This document shows positions 34,510 to 43,447 of a stretch of DNA of 60,613 nt, piece after piece. Origin of the DNA: Bacillota bacterium (GTDB taxonomy: Bacteria > Sysuimicrobiota > Sysuimicrobiia > Sysuimicrobiales > Segetimicrobiaceae); contig JAJPJL010000051.1 in the NCBI GenBank assembly GCA_021324255.1, positions 1 through 60,613 of the forward strand, written 5' to 3'. The notes beneath the pieces are model-generated. The model ran no database searches and was not told the origin of the DNA. It saw only the letters and a list, made by a program, of their open reading frames with translations. Every line of letters begins with the position of its first letter. Position 1 is the stretch's first letter. The translations under genes were made by a program, and so were the position numbers.

Positions 34510-35559
34510 ATGCCGAGACCTTCCGCCGTTCGTTCCACACGCCCAGGCCGCGCGCACGCCGCGCCGGATCGCGCGCTGTTGTTTCTGGCGCGCCTGGCCA
34601 ACGACCTCGCCGTCGTCCATTCCTTACCCACGCTCCTGGAGCGCGTGATGCTCGCGCTCCACGAGGAGACAGGGTTTGACTCCTGCACGGTCGCGCTCCT
34701 CGACGAGCGCATGCCGCGCACGCTCACCATTCGCGCGGCCTCCGGGTTGTGGGCGCGGTCCCGCGGGGCGACGTTGCCCCGAGACAAAGGGGTGCACGGC
34801 ACGGTGATGGACCGAAAGCTGCCGCTCCTCGTCTCGAATTTGTCGGCCGACACCGGCGTTCCGGCGCGCACGCGCAAGCCGCGGTCGGGTATCTACGCCC
34901 CGTTGGTCGTCAACGACCGCGCCGTCGGTGTGCTCGCGGCGTACGCCCCGCGCCCGGGCGCGTTCACGGAGTCGGATCTGAGCCTGCTCACGGTGGTCGG
35001 CCGCTATCTGGCCGGTGCGGTCGAGGTCGCGCGGCTCGGCGAACAAGTGAAGCAGCTCGCCGCCACGGACGCGCTCACGGGGCTGGCGAACCGGCAGAGC
35101 TTTCTGGATCATGTCACATCGGAGATCGCGCGTAACCGGCGGACGGGGCGGCACCTCAGCGTCGTGCTGCTGGACGTGGACGGCTTCGAGATCATCAACA
35201 GCGTGCACGGCCACGCGGCGGGTGACGAACTGCTGGCCCGGGTCGCCGAGCTCCTGACGCGGTGCGTCCGCGCCTCGGATCTCGTGGCCCGATGGGGCGG
35301 CGACGAGTTCGGCCTGCTCCGCCCGGAGACGAGCGCGGCGCAGGGCGAGCGGCTCGTGGCGCGCCTGCGGCCGCTCAAGCTCACCGTGCCGCACATGGGC
35401 TCGGCCGGATCCTACGCCAGCGTGTCGTGCGGACTGGCGACCTGGCCCAAGGACGCGCAGACGTCGGAGGGGTTGGTGCGGGAGGCCGACAACCGGCTGC
35501 GCAAGGCGAAGCGGCTGCTCGGCCGGAACGGCGCGCGGCACCTTGGCCGCCGCGCGTAG
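34510..35559 (+). CDS. GAF-GGDEF diguanylate cyclase
   Basis: A 349-residue signalling enzyme. Residues 20-175 form a GAF sensor domain (LPTLLERVMLALHEETGFDS, then GVLAAYAPRPGAFTESDLSL). A short helix leads to the GGDEF domain (DALTGLANRQSFLDHV), with the intact active-site GGDEF at 263-267. The RxxD inhibitory site (RASD) sits five residues upstream, so product inhibition by c-di-GMP is expected. It makes c-di-GMP from GTP in the cytoplasm. GGGGGAG precedes the ATG by 8 bases. No EAL or HD-GYP phosphodiesterase is present in the window. Confidence 0.95.
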   Translation: MPRPSAVRSTRPGRAHAAPDRALLFLARLANDLAVVHSLPTLLERVMLALHEETGFDSCTVALLDERMPRTLTIRAASGLWARSRGATLPRDKGVHGTVMDRKLPLLVSNLSADTGVPARTRKPRSGIYAPLVVNDRAVGVLAAYAPRPGAFTESDLSLLTVVGRYLAGAVEVARLGEQVKQLAATDALTGLANRQSFLDHVTSEIARNRRTGRHLSVVLLDVDGFEIINSVHGHAAGDELLARVAELLTRCVRASDLVARWGGDEFGLLRPETSAAQGERLVARLRPLKLTVPHMGSAGSYASVSCGLATWPKDAQTSEGLVREADNRLRKAKRLLGRNGARHLGRRA

Positions 35560-35624
35560 CGAGGCGGCCCGACCGTCCGCCCGGAGGCGGAGCGATCAGG
35601 CCGCCAGCCGATCGCGTGCCATCG

Positions 35625-35693
35625 CTATTGGAGAATCAGATGGCCGGTCGCCCACATCGCGACCCCGACGAGGAGAAGCAGCGCAAGCAACAT
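35625..35693 (-). CDS. Candidate 22-residue single-helix membrane peptide
   Basis: An ATG at 35693 is preceded by GAGGAGG with nine bases of spacing. The reading frame is 22 codons and almost wholly hydrophobic: it starts MLLALLLLVGVAMW and ends in a short Gly-His-Leu tail. It would cross the membrane once, like the small regulatory membrane peptides of enteric bacteria. Translation is supported by the strong ribosome-binding site; conservation is not testable here. It is convergent with the diguanylate cyclase. Confidence 0.4.
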   Translation of the reverse strand: MLLALLLLVGVAMWATGHLILQ

Positions 35694-35896
35694 GATGTGG
35701 CACCTCCTCTCCGCACGTACTACCGCACTTCTATTGTGCCCATCCCGCTGAGCCGCCGCGCGAAGAAACGGTGTGAATGTTGTGAAGAGTCGATGAACAC
35801 GCCCGCCGCGAGGGGGGCGGGCAACCACGGGCGGCGACGCCATGTCTTGCGCGTCGTTGATGCGCCGATGGGGATCCGGTGCCGCGGATCCGTGTC

Positions 35897-36301
35897 CTAT
35901 CCGAACGTCGCGCCGCGTCTCCGCCGCGGCAGCGCGCGCGCCGGCGGCGGCGCGGGCGTGACCGTGCCGCCGGGACGCAGCGCCACGGCCTGCGGCTCCT
36001 GCTCCCTCGCGGCGTCGGCGTCGCGAAAGACGTAGACCGCGGCGAACCCGCCGGGCAGCGCCTCCACGATCGCGGTGCCGGCCCGCTGCCGGCGCCAGTA
36101 TTCCTCCGGCACGTCGGCCAGCGAATCGAACGTCCGGAGCGGCCATAGCGGCGCCCCGTAGTGATCGCCCGTCACGGCCAGCATCCAGTCGCGATTCAGC
36201 TGGCGTGCGCCTATGATCGCCTCGCGCTCGTGGTCGAAGGGACCGGCCACGGGCCGGCCGTCGGGCGTTTCAATCCACCAGTAGCGTCGTATCCTCGGCA
36301 T
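35897..36301 (-). CDS. Hypothetical protein, 134 residues
   Basis: Soluble protein of unknown family. The first half is well structured (MPRIRRYWWIETPDGRPVAG, then REAIIGARQLNRDWMLAVTG). It ends in a Pro/Arg-rich, probably disordered tail. The Trp-rich start and alternation of strands and helices hint at a small alpha/beta fold. ATG 36301 is chosen because the polar N-terminal extension in front of it has no ribosome-binding site. It follows the VWA gene on the same strand after 126 bases. Confidence 0.6.
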   Translation of the reverse strand: MPRIRRYWWIETPDGRPVAGPFDHEREAIIGARQLNRDWMLAVTGDHYGAPLWPLRTFDSLADVPEEYWRRQRAGTAIVEALPGGFAAVYVFRDADAAREQEPQAVALRPGGTVTPAPPPARALPRRRRGATFG

Positions 36302-36427
36302 CACGCGCCTCGCGCTCCTTGCGCCGCCGCTGTTGATGTTTCCCCCGCACCACGCGGGGTCGATCACATCGCGCGCGGCCGGGCGCCGAATTCGTCGCGG
36401 CGATCGAGGCCGCGACGGCGGGCGGGA

Positions 36428-37408
36428 TCAGAAGATGCGGTCCTTGCGGTGCGACGAGAGGAGGGCGACGAGCAGCAGCACCGCCGCGGCGAGCGAGGCC
36501 GGACCGCTGACCTCGGTCGGCCGCCAGGGCCACGCGACGGCGCGCCCGAGGGTCCGGTACACACGGACCAGTTCCGGCGCGGACGTGGCGCGGTAATAGG
36601 CGCCCCCGGTCGTGGCCGCGATGTCCCGCAGCCCTTGCTCGTCGAGCGGCTCCGTTGCCGCAGCGGTGGTCCCGATCCCCACGGTATAGACCTTGACCCG
36701 GAGCCGCCGGGCGACCAGCGCCGCGTCCGCCGGGCTGGTGCCCGTGTTGTTCTCGCCGTCGGTCAGCAGCACCACCGCCGCGGGCGGCAACTGGTCCGGG
36801 TCCGCGGGTGCCTGGCCCGCGGACGGCGCGGCGCTCCGTCCACCGCCGGGCGCGCGTTCGCGGCCCGGCAGGGCGTACACGGCGGCCAGGATGCCGTCCC
36901 CGATGGCGGTGGCGGACTGGGTGGCGAGCCGGTCGATCGCCCCCGCGAGCGCCGCGTGATGCGTGGTCGGCACCGCCACGAGCGTGGCGCGATCGCTAAA
37001 GGACACGAGCCCCACTTTGGCCCGCGGCGGGAGCGCCTGGATAAACTGCTTCGCCGCGCGCTTCGCCGCGCCGAGCCGGGTTGGCTCGATGTCGCGCATG
37101 TCCATGCTCCCGCTCACGTCGATGCAGAGCATGACGGACGTTTGATCATCCGGGTACGGGACGGAGGCGACCGGCCGCGCCACCGAGAGGATGACGGTCG
37201 AGATCGCGCCCAGGTAGAGACCCGCCGGAACATGACGGTGCCATTGCGGCCCGCCGGCGGCGGCCGCCTGGGCGACGAGGCCGAGGCTGGAGAACCGCAC
37301 GTATTGACGCGCGGACCGCCGCGATCGCCAGATGTACGCCGCGGCGAGCACCGCGACGACCGGGTACAAGCCGAACGCCGCTGGCCAGAGAAACGTCACG
37401 GTCGTCAC
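36428..37408 (-). CDS. VWA domain membrane protein (BatA-like)
   Basis: A 326-residue membrane-anchored von Willebrand factor A protein. It has an N-terminal hydrophobic segment (AAFGLYPVVAVLAAAYIW), a second helix near residue 65 and the VWA domain with the MIDAS motif CIDVSGSMD. A later metal residue lies in LLTDGENNTGTSPAD. A C-terminal helix (SLAAAVLLLVALLSS) closes it. BatA-type proteins usually sit beside a MoxR AAA ATPase and a DUF58 protein; neither is visible here, so it is an orphan. Adhesion or chaperone-like assembly roles are proposed for the family. Confidence 0.88.
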   Translation of the reverse strand: MTTVTFLWPAAFGLYPVVAVLAAAYIWRSRRSARQYVRFSSLGLVAQAAAAGGPQWHRHVPAGLYLGAISTVILSVARPVASVPYPDDQTSVMLCIDVSGSMDMRDIEPTRLGAAKRAAKQFIQALPPRAKVGLVSFSDRATLVAVPTTHHAALAGAIDRLATQSATAIGDGILAAVYALPGRERAPGGGRSAAPSAGQAPADPDQLPPAAVVLLTDGENNTGTSPADAALVARRLRVKVYTVGIGTTAAATEPLDEQGLRDIAATTGGAYYRATSAPELVRVYRTLGRAVAWPWRPTEVSGPASLAAAVLLLVALLSSHRKDRIF

Positions 37409-37806
37409 CTTCCTGAGCGATGGCGCGGGCGATCCGCTTGACGCATGAAGGCTGCCGGCGCATCAAGACGGCGTGAGGGCCGTCATCGCGTCACGAACCA
37501 ACCGTGCAGGCCGCGTACGCAGGGGAGAACGGGCGCTTCCGGCGGCCTACCACCGCGCCCGAAGCACGGTCGTGTGTCGGACTCCACAGACATACTTACC
37601 CCGCCGCGGCGAACTCGAAGCGCCGCGCGGTACACCCAATCGCGGATGTGGTTCGTCTCGCGTGCGGGCGGCGATGATTACGGAGCGGGGTGCCGTCCCG
37701 AGCGGGCGCCGGCCGCGGACGTCAACACACTCCGTCCGTCAACGGCCTGGACCGCGCGGCGGCCGCGGCCGCTCCGGGATCGTGCGAGGCGTGCGGCGCG
37801 GGGTGA
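37409..37806. other. Intergenic region, 398 bp
   Basis: Between the VWA gene and the aminotransferase gene, both on the minus strand. Frames are open by composition only; none has a supported start or recognisable motif. Promoter for the VWA gene is expected here but not obvious. Confidence 0.45.
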
Positions 37807-39162
37807 TTACGCGGGCAACACGTCCCGGAGCTGCCGCACGGCGCCCTCGAGCGCGTCGACGGTGCGGCGCACGTCGTCCCGCCCGTGCGCGGCGCTGATA
37901 AAACCGCCCATCCCAAACACGTGCACGCCGCGCATCAGCAGCGCCACCGTGAGCGGCGCCACGTGCGGGAGGGCCCGCTGCCCTTTGAGGGCGTGGGGCG
38001 GCAGCGCGAGCGCGCTCTCCGGATCGCCCGGCGTGATGCGCCGGTCGAACGCCAGGTGAAACCCCGAGGAGAAGCCGTACGCTGCGCCGTGCACGCCGAG
38101 ACGGCCCAACACGCCGTTGAGCTCCGCGCGCAGCGTGGCCGCCGTCCGGTCGCACGCAGCCTGCACCGCGCCGTCGCGGATGAGATCGAGGCAGGCCACC
38201 CCGGACGCGGCGGACAGGGGGTTCGCGTTGTACGTGCCGGGATGCTGGATCTTGCGGCGATTCCCGCCCGGCAGGCCGATCGGCTCGAGGAGGTCGCGCC
38301 GGCCGGCCACGGCCCCGCCGGGCAGGCCGCCGGCGAGGATCTTGGCCATCGTGACGAGATCCGCGGTCACCCCGGACGCCTGCTGCATCCCGCCGGGCGC
38401 GACACGGAATCCCGTGATGACCTCATCGAAGATGAGACACACTCCGTGCGTGGCGGTGAGGCGGCGGAGGTCCGCGAGGAAGCCCGCGGGCAGCGGCACC
38501 GTGCCCCACGACGCGCCGCTCGGTTCGACGATCACCGCCGCCACGTCGGGGTCGCTCTCGAGCGTCCGTTCCACCGCGCTCAACTCCGGCGGCAGGACGA
38601 TGGTGTCGGCCGCGATCGATACGGGAACGCCCGGCGGCACCGCGTCCCACGGCGGCGACTGGCCCGGCGCCACGGCGTCATGCCACCCATGGAAGTGGCC
38701 GCGGAACTTGACGAGCTTCGACCGCCCGGTGGCGGCCCGCGCCACCCGCAGCGCGAGCATGGTCGCTTCCGTTCCCGAACTCGTAAACCGCACCAGGTCC
38801 GCGCCCGGCACCAAGCGGTGAACGCGCTCCGCCCAGGCGATCTCCAGCAGGTGGTTCGCGCCGTGGTGCGTGCCCAGGGCGATCTGCCGCCGCACCGCGT
38901 CCACCACCGCGGGATGGGCGTGCCCCAGGATCAGCGCGCCGTGCCCCATCGCATAGTCGACGTACTCGTGCCCGTCGAGATCCCACTTCCGCGCGCCTTC
39001 GGCCCGCTCCACGTACGGCAGGAACGGGGCCAGCGCCCGGTTGTCGTGGGTCAGGCCGCCCGGCAGGACCCGGCCCGCCCGCGCAAACGCCTCGCGCGAG
39101 CGCGGATGCGCGTCCACGTAGGCCTGCATCAACTCGGTCTCGGTCGTCTGGGTCTCAGGCAC
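37807..39162 (-). CDS. Class III aminotransferase (glutamate-1-semialdehyde aminomutase-like)
   Basis: A 451-residue fold-type I PLP enzyme. Family segments are VDYAMGHGALILGHAHPAVV, the PLP phosphate site SSGTEATMLALRVARAATGR, the Asp pair in CLIFDEVITGFRV and the PLP lysine in TMAKILAGGLPGGAVAG. The gene is not beside haem genes, so it is more likely an aminotransferase for an amino ketone or amino acid than a haem-pathway aminomutase. GTG 39162 with AAGGAG ten bases upstream is the best start. It is divergent from an SDR gene 98 bases away. Confidence 0.88.
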   Translation of the reverse strand: MPETQTTETELMQAYVDAHPRSREAFARAGRVLPGGLTHDNRALAPFLPYVERAEGARKWDLDGHEYVDYAMGHGALILGHAHPAVVDAVRRQIALGTHHGANHLLEIAWAERVHRLVPGADLVRFTSSGTEATMLALRVARAATGRSKLVKFRGHFHGWHDAVAPGQSPPWDAVPPGVPVSIAADTIVLPPELSAVERTLESDPDVAAVIVEPSGASWGTVPLPAGFLADLRRLTATHGVCLIFDEVITGFRVAPGGMQQASGVTADLVTMAKILAGGLPGGAVAGRRDLLEPIGLPGGNRRKIQHPGTYNANPLSAASGVACLDLIRDGAVQAACDRTAATLRAELNGVLGRLGVHGAAYGFSSGFHLAFDRRITPGDPESALALPPHALKGQRALPHVAPLTVALLMRGVHVFGMGGFISAAHGRDDVRRTVDALEGAVRQLRDVLPA

Positions 39163-39260
39163 GGCAGCTGCGCTCCTTGTACGAGGCACGCGGCGCACCG
39201 GGGGACGGGGGGCCCGCGCGTGCAGAAGTATTTGCCGTTCCCACAGCGAAACTCCTGTCC

Positions 39261-40052
39261 ATGGACTACGGGCGGATGTTTCGGCTGGACGGCAAGGTGG
39301 CGGTCGTGATCGGCGGCGGTTCTGGCATCGGCCGCGCCTCGTCGCAGGCGCTCGCCGCGCAGGGCGCGACCGTCGCGGTGGCCGATCTCAACGCCGACGG
39401 CGCTCGGGCGACCGCCGCGTTGATCGAGGAGGCGGGCGGGCGCGCCGAGGCGCACCAGGTCGACATCGCGCAGGAGGACGGCGTCGGGCGGCTGTTCGCG
39501 CAGCTCGCGGCGCGCCACGCGTCGCTCGATGTGGCCGTGGTGACGCCGGGCATCAACGTGCGGAAGCCGATCCTGGCCTACACCGCCGAAGAGCTCGATC
39601 GCGTCCTCGCGGTCAATCTCAAGGGCACTTTTTACGTGCTGCGCGAGGCGGGCCGGCGCATGGCGGAGCAGGGGCGCGGCAGCATCATCGCCCTTGCGTC
39701 GATTCGCGCCCAAACCGTGGAGCCGGGGCAGAGCGTGTACGCGGCGACCAAGGCGGGCATTGTGCTGTTGTGCCGCGCCCTCGCGGCCGAGCTGGGTCCG
39801 CGCGGGGTGCGGGTCAACGCCGTCGCCCCCGGCGCCGTGGAGACGCCGCTGACGAGCCAGATCAAAAGCCACCCTGAATGGCACCGCGCGTATGCCGAGA
39901 AGTCCGTCTTCCACCGGTGGGCGGCGCCCGACGAGATGGCCGGTCCCGTGGTCTTCCTGGCATCCGACGCCGCGAGCTTTGTCACCGGTTCGCTCCTCTT
40001 CGCGGACGGGGGCTGGACCGCCGTGGACGGCCGGTTCACCCCGCCGCTGTAG
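39261..40052 (+). CDS. SDR family oxidoreductase
   Basis: A 263-residue classical short-chain dehydrogenase: IGGGSGIGRASSQALAAQGA (the usual TGxxxGIG has Ile in place of Thr), ADLNADGARATA, then TPGIN where NNAG is normal, a Ser (LASIRAQT) and YAATKAGI. The change of NNAG to TPGI removes the structural Asn; such variants occur but may alter activity. The C-terminus VTGSLLFADGGWTAVDG is standard. No strong ribosome-binding site precedes ATG 39261. It precedes the GlcD-type oxidase by 47 bases and probably shares an operon with it. Confidence 0.88.
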   Translation: MDYGRMFRLDGKVAVVIGGGSGIGRASSQALAAQGATVAVADLNADGARATAALIEEAGGRAEAHQVDIAQEDGVGRLFAQLAARHASLDVAVVTPGINVRKPILAYTAEELDRVLAVNLKGTFYVLREAGRRMAEQGRGSIIALASIRAQTVEPGQSVYAATKAGIVLLCRALAAELGPRGVRVNAVAPGAVETPLTSQIKSHPEWHRAYAEKSVFHRWAAPDEMAGPVVFLASDAASFVTGSLLFADGGWTAVDGRFTPPL

Positions 40053-40099
40053 CGCGCGGGCGGCGGCACCGCGCAGGCCTGTGACGTGAGCGCACGACC

Positions 40100-41614
40100 G
40101 TGCACGAGGCCGAGCGCGGGGTGACCGCCGGGGAGCCCTCGCCCGAGGCCCTCGCCGCCGCCCGCGTCGCCATCCCCTCCCGCGACGCTGTGGTGCGCGA
40201 GCTCGGCGCGGTGGTGGGCGCGCCGTACGTCCTGGCGAGCCCCGGCGACGTGTTCGCGTACGAGTACGACGCGTCCAATATCACGGCCGCGCCGGATCTC
40301 GTCGTGCTGCCGGGGAGCGCGGCCGAGGTCTCGGCCGTGCTGCGGGTGGCCGCGCGCCACGGGCTGCCCGTCGTGCCGCGCGGCGCGGGCACCGGGATCG
40401 CCGCGGGCGCGCTGCCGATCACGGGCGGCCTCGTGGTGGGCCTCAATCGCATGAACCGCATCCTGGAGGTCGACCTCGACAACCGCGTGGCCGTGGTGGA
40501 GCCCGGCGTGACCAACATCGACATCACGCACGCGGTCGAGGACCGCGGCTACCTGTACGCGCCCGACCCGAGCAGCCAGTACGCCAGCAGCATCGGCGGC
40601 AACGTGGCGCACAACGCGGGCGGTCCGCATACGATCGCCTACGGGGTGACGACGAACCACGTCCTCGGGCTCGAACTGGCGCTCGCGGACGGCGGCCTCG
40701 TCCGCCTCGGCGCATCGGGTCCCGACGCCCCGGGCCTGGATCTGGTGGGCCTCGTCGTCGGCGCCGAAGGGACCTTCGGCATCGTCACCCGCGTGTGGGT
40801 GCGCCTCCTGCACCGGCGGGAAGACGTCGTGACGCTGCTCGCGGTGTTTGACGACCTCGGCACCGCCGGCGAGGCGGTGACCGAGATCATCGGGCGCGGG
40901 GTCGGTCCCGTGGCCCTCGAGATGATGGACCGCAACGCGATCCAGGTGATCGAGCCGTTCGTGCACGCGGGCTATCCGCTGGACGCGGAAGCCGTGCTCC
41001 TGATCGAGGTGGAGGGGCTCCGCGAGGTGCTGCCGCGGGCGAGCGCGATGGTGGACGGCATCTGCCGGGGCCACGGCGCGCGCGAGGTCCGCGTGGCGCG
41101 CGCGGAGGCGGAGCGCGCGGCGCTGTGGCTGGGCCGCAAGGCGGCGTTTGGCACGCTCGGCCGGATCGCGATCAACTACTATCTCCACGACGCGGTCGTG
41201 CCGCGGTCGCGACTGCCCGAGGTGCTCCGGGGCGTCCAGCAGATCGCCGCGCGCGAGCGGTTGACGCTGGTCAACATGTTCCACGCCGGGGACGGGAATC
41301 TCCACCCGCTGATCGTGTTCGACGCACGGGTGCCGGGCGAGACGGAGCGCGTGATCCGGGCCGGGGAGGAGATGCTGCGCCTGTGCGTGGACGCCGGCGA
41401 CACCATCACCGGCGAGCACGGGGTGGGGTTTGAGAAGAACAACTACATGCCGTGGGTCTACACTGACGCGGACCTGCGCGCGATGCGCGCGGTCAAGACC
41501 GTGTTCGATCCGGACGGCCGGATGAACCCGTGGAAGATGTTTCCGACCCCCGTATCGTACGCGCAGCTGCTCTCGCCGCGCCGCCGGCCCGCGGCGGGCG
41601 GCGCGTGGACGTAG
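40100..41614 (+). CDS. FAD-linked oxidase, glycolate oxidase GlcD-like
   Basis: A 504-residue FAD_binding_4 plus FAD-oxidase C-terminal protein. The FAD domain shows VVPRGAGTGIAAGALPITGG and YASSIGGNVAHNAGGPHTIA. The C-terminal domain shows NMFHAGDGNLHPLIVFD and the cofactor-facing GEHGVGFEK. Relatives oxidise glycolate, D-lactate or D-2-hydroxy acids. GlcE and GlcF partners are not in the window, so it may act as a single-subunit dehydrogenase. The start is a GTG with no clear ribosome-binding site. It is followed 19 bases later by a serine hydrolase gene. Confidence 0.92.
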   Translation: MHEAERGVTAGEPSPEALAAARVAIPSRDAVVRELGAVVGAPYVLASPGDVFAYEYDASNITAAPDLVVLPGSAAEVSAVLRVAARHGLPVVPRGAGTGIAAGALPITGGLVVGLNRMNRILEVDLDNRVAVVEPGVTNIDITHAVEDRGYLYAPDPSSQYASSIGGNVAHNAGGPHTIAYGVTTNHVLGLELALADGGLVRLGASGPDAPGLDLVGLVVGAEGTFGIVTRVWVRLLHRREDVVTLLAVFDDLGTAGEAVTEIIGRGVGPVALEMMDRNAIQVIEPFVHAGYPLDAEAVLLIEVEGLREVLPRASAMVDGICRGHGAREVRVARAEAERAALWLGRKAAFGTLGRIAINYYLHDAVVPRSRLPEVLRGVQQIAARERLTLVNMFHAGDGNLHPLIVFDARVPGETERVIRAGEEMLRLCVDAGDTITGEHGVGFEKNNYMPWVYTDADLRAMRAVKTVFDPDGRMNPWKMFPTPVSYAQLLSPRRRPAAGGAWT

Positions 41615-41633
41615 CCGGACCGGCGCCTCCCTG

Positions 41634-42746
41634 ATGGAGCGCGGGTTTCTCCGCACACGCGAGGTCATCGCGCGGGGCATCGCCGGCGGCGAGCATCCGG
41701 GCCTGCAACTCTACGTCAGCGTGGGCGGCGCGCCGCGGATTGACGAGGCGTTCGGCGAGACGCGCCCGGGGGTTCCCCTGACGCGGGACACGCTCCTCCC
41801 GTGGTTGTCGGCGGGGAAGCCCGTGGCGGCGCTCGCGATCGCGCGGCTGTGGGAGCAGGGCGCCCTCGAGCTCGATGACCCGGTCGTGCGGTTCCTCCCC
41901 GAGTTCGGGGCCCACGGCAAGGCGGCCATCACCATCCGGCATCTGCTGACGCATACCGGCGGGTTTCGCGGGGGGCTTGCCCCCGAACCGGGCGCCGCGT
42001 GGGACGAGATCATCACGAGGATTTGCGCCGCGCGGCCGGAACCGCGGTGGCCGCCCGGCCGGCGGGCCGGGTACCATGGCTGGACGAGCTGGTATGTGCT
42101 GGCGGAGATCGTGGGCCGGTGCGGCGGGCGCGAGTACAGCCGGGTGGTCCGGGAGGACATCTTCGGCCCCGCGGGGATGGGGGATTCGTGGATTGGGATC
42201 CCCGCCACGGAGCGCGCCGCCTACGGCGACCGGCTCGGCGGGCTCTACGATACGAGCGGCGGCGCGGCCCGTCCGAGTGAGGCCGATGCCGAGGCACGGG
42301 GGCAGACGTATCAGCCCGGCGGGAGTGGCCGCGGCCCGGCGCGTGAACTCGGCCGCTTCTACGAGGTGCTGCGCGCGCGGGGACGGTGGGGCGGCGCGAC
42401 CATCGCGCGGCCGCAGACAATCGAGGCGCTCGCGGCGCGCCATCGCGCGGGGCTGTTTGACGAGACGTTTCGCTGCGTCATGGATTGGGGGCTCGGATTC
42501 ATCCTGGACTCCAAGATGCACGGCGCCGCGATTCCCTACGGCTACGGGCCGTACGCGTCGCCGCGCACGTTCGGGCACAGCGGCCGGGAATCGTCCTGCG
42601 CGTTTTGTGACCCGGAGCACGACCTCGTCGTCGCGTGGGTCGCGAACGGGATGCCGGGCGAGCCGCGGCATCAGGCGCGGGTCCGTGCGCTCCATGCCGC
42701 GATCTACGAGGACCTGGGGCTCACAGACGGCGGCTGCGCTGCGTGA
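41634..42746 (+). CDS. Serine hydrolase, beta-lactamase/penicillin-binding-protein C family
   Basis: A 370-residue protein of the class C beta-lactamase-like group. The nucleophile motif SxxK is Ser59-Ala-Gly-Lys62 (WLSAGKPVAALAI). A Tyr of the YxN-like motif is in YHGWTSWYVLAEI, and ARELGRFYEVL and FGHSGRESSCAFCDPE fill the later family positions, the last in place of HxG. No signal peptide is seen, so it is probably a cytoplasmic esterase or peptidase rather than a resistance enzyme. It follows the GlcD-like gene closely. Confidence 0.88.
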   Translation: MERGFLRTREVIARGIAGGEHPGLQLYVSVGGAPRIDEAFGETRPGVPLTRDTLLPWLSAGKPVAALAIARLWEQGALELDDPVVRFLPEFGAHGKAAITIRHLLTHTGGFRGGLAPEPGAAWDEIITRICAARPEPRWPPGRRAGYHGWTSWYVLAEIVGRCGGREYSRVVREDIFGPAGMGDSWIGIPATERAAYGDRLGGLYDTSGGAARPSEADAEARGQTYQPGGSGRGPARELGRFYEVLRARGRWGGATIARPQTIEALAARHRAGLFDETFRCVMDWGLGFILDSKMHGAAIPYGYGPYASPRTFGHSGRESSCAFCDPEHDLVVAWVANGMPGEPRHQARVRALHAAIYEDLGLTDGGCAA

Positions 42747-42792
42747 CCTTGCCGCCACGGCACGGGTGCGGTACCGTGTGGGAGGCATGGGC

Positions 42793-43362
42793 ATGCGGCG
42801 CGTCGTGGTCGTCGGCACGAGCGGGTCGGGCAAGACAACAGTGGCCCGGGAGCTCTCGCAGCGATTGGGTGTGCCCCACCTCGAGCTCGACGCGCTGCAT
42901 TGGGCCCCCGGGTGGACGGAGACGCCGACCGACGTCCTCCGGATGCGCGTGGCCCGCGCGCTCGACGCGCCGGGCTGGGTGGTCGACGGCAACTACGCGA
43001 AGGTGCGCGATCTCGTCTGGCCGCGCGCCGACACGGTCGTCTGGCTGGACTATCCGCTCGCCGTCGTGCTGCGACAGGTCATCGGACGGACCGTGCGGCG
43101 CATGCTCGCGCGGGAGGAGCTGTGGAGCGGCAACCGCGAGCGGCTCCGGACGGCGTTGAGCCGCAACTCGATCATCCTCTGGGCCCTGCAGACGCACGGC
43201 CCGAACCGCCGTCAGTACACGGCGGCGTTCCGGCGACCGGAGTGGGCGCACCTCCACGTCGTACGGCTGCGGTCGCCGGGCGAGACGCGCCGGTGGCTTT
43301 CGAGGTCGGTCGATCGGCGCGGTGACGCCGGCAACCCGAGCGACCACGAACACCGCGCTTGA
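42793..43362 (+). CDS. Small P-loop kinase-like protein (adenylate kinase / FlaR-type topology modulation family)
   Basis: A 189-residue P-loop NTPase. Walker A is GTSGSGKTT at residues 8-16, preceded by a strand MRRVVVVG. Following it, LGVPHLELDALHWAPGWTET and WVVDGNYAKVRDLVWPRADT are diagnostic of the FlaR/adenylate-kinase-like 'topology modulation' family. A basic lid region with RRMLAREELWSGNRERLR follows. It phosphorylates an unknown small substrate. ATG 42793 is preferred over ATG 42787 because GGAGG ends seven bases before it. Confidence 0.87.
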   Translation: MRRVVVVGTSGSGKTTVARELSQRLGVPHLELDALHWAPGWTETPTDVLRMRVARALDAPGWVVDGNYAKVRDLVWPRADTVVWLDYPLAVVLRQVIGRTVRRMLAREELWSGNRERLRTALSRNSIILWALQTHGPNRRQYTAAFRRPEWAHLHVVRLRSPGETRRWLSRSVDRRGDAGNPSDHEHRA

Positions 43363-43447
43363 TTACGGTGACCATGTCACGATATCGTGTAATCACCGAC
43401 GCGAAGCGGGGTGGGGGAGTGGCGAGGGTCCGGAGCCACGCGCGCTC

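Noticed and set aside
36161-37441. Plus-strand open frame opposite the VWA gene
   Set aside because: Composition artefact; no motif, while the minus strand shows MIDAS and membrane segments.
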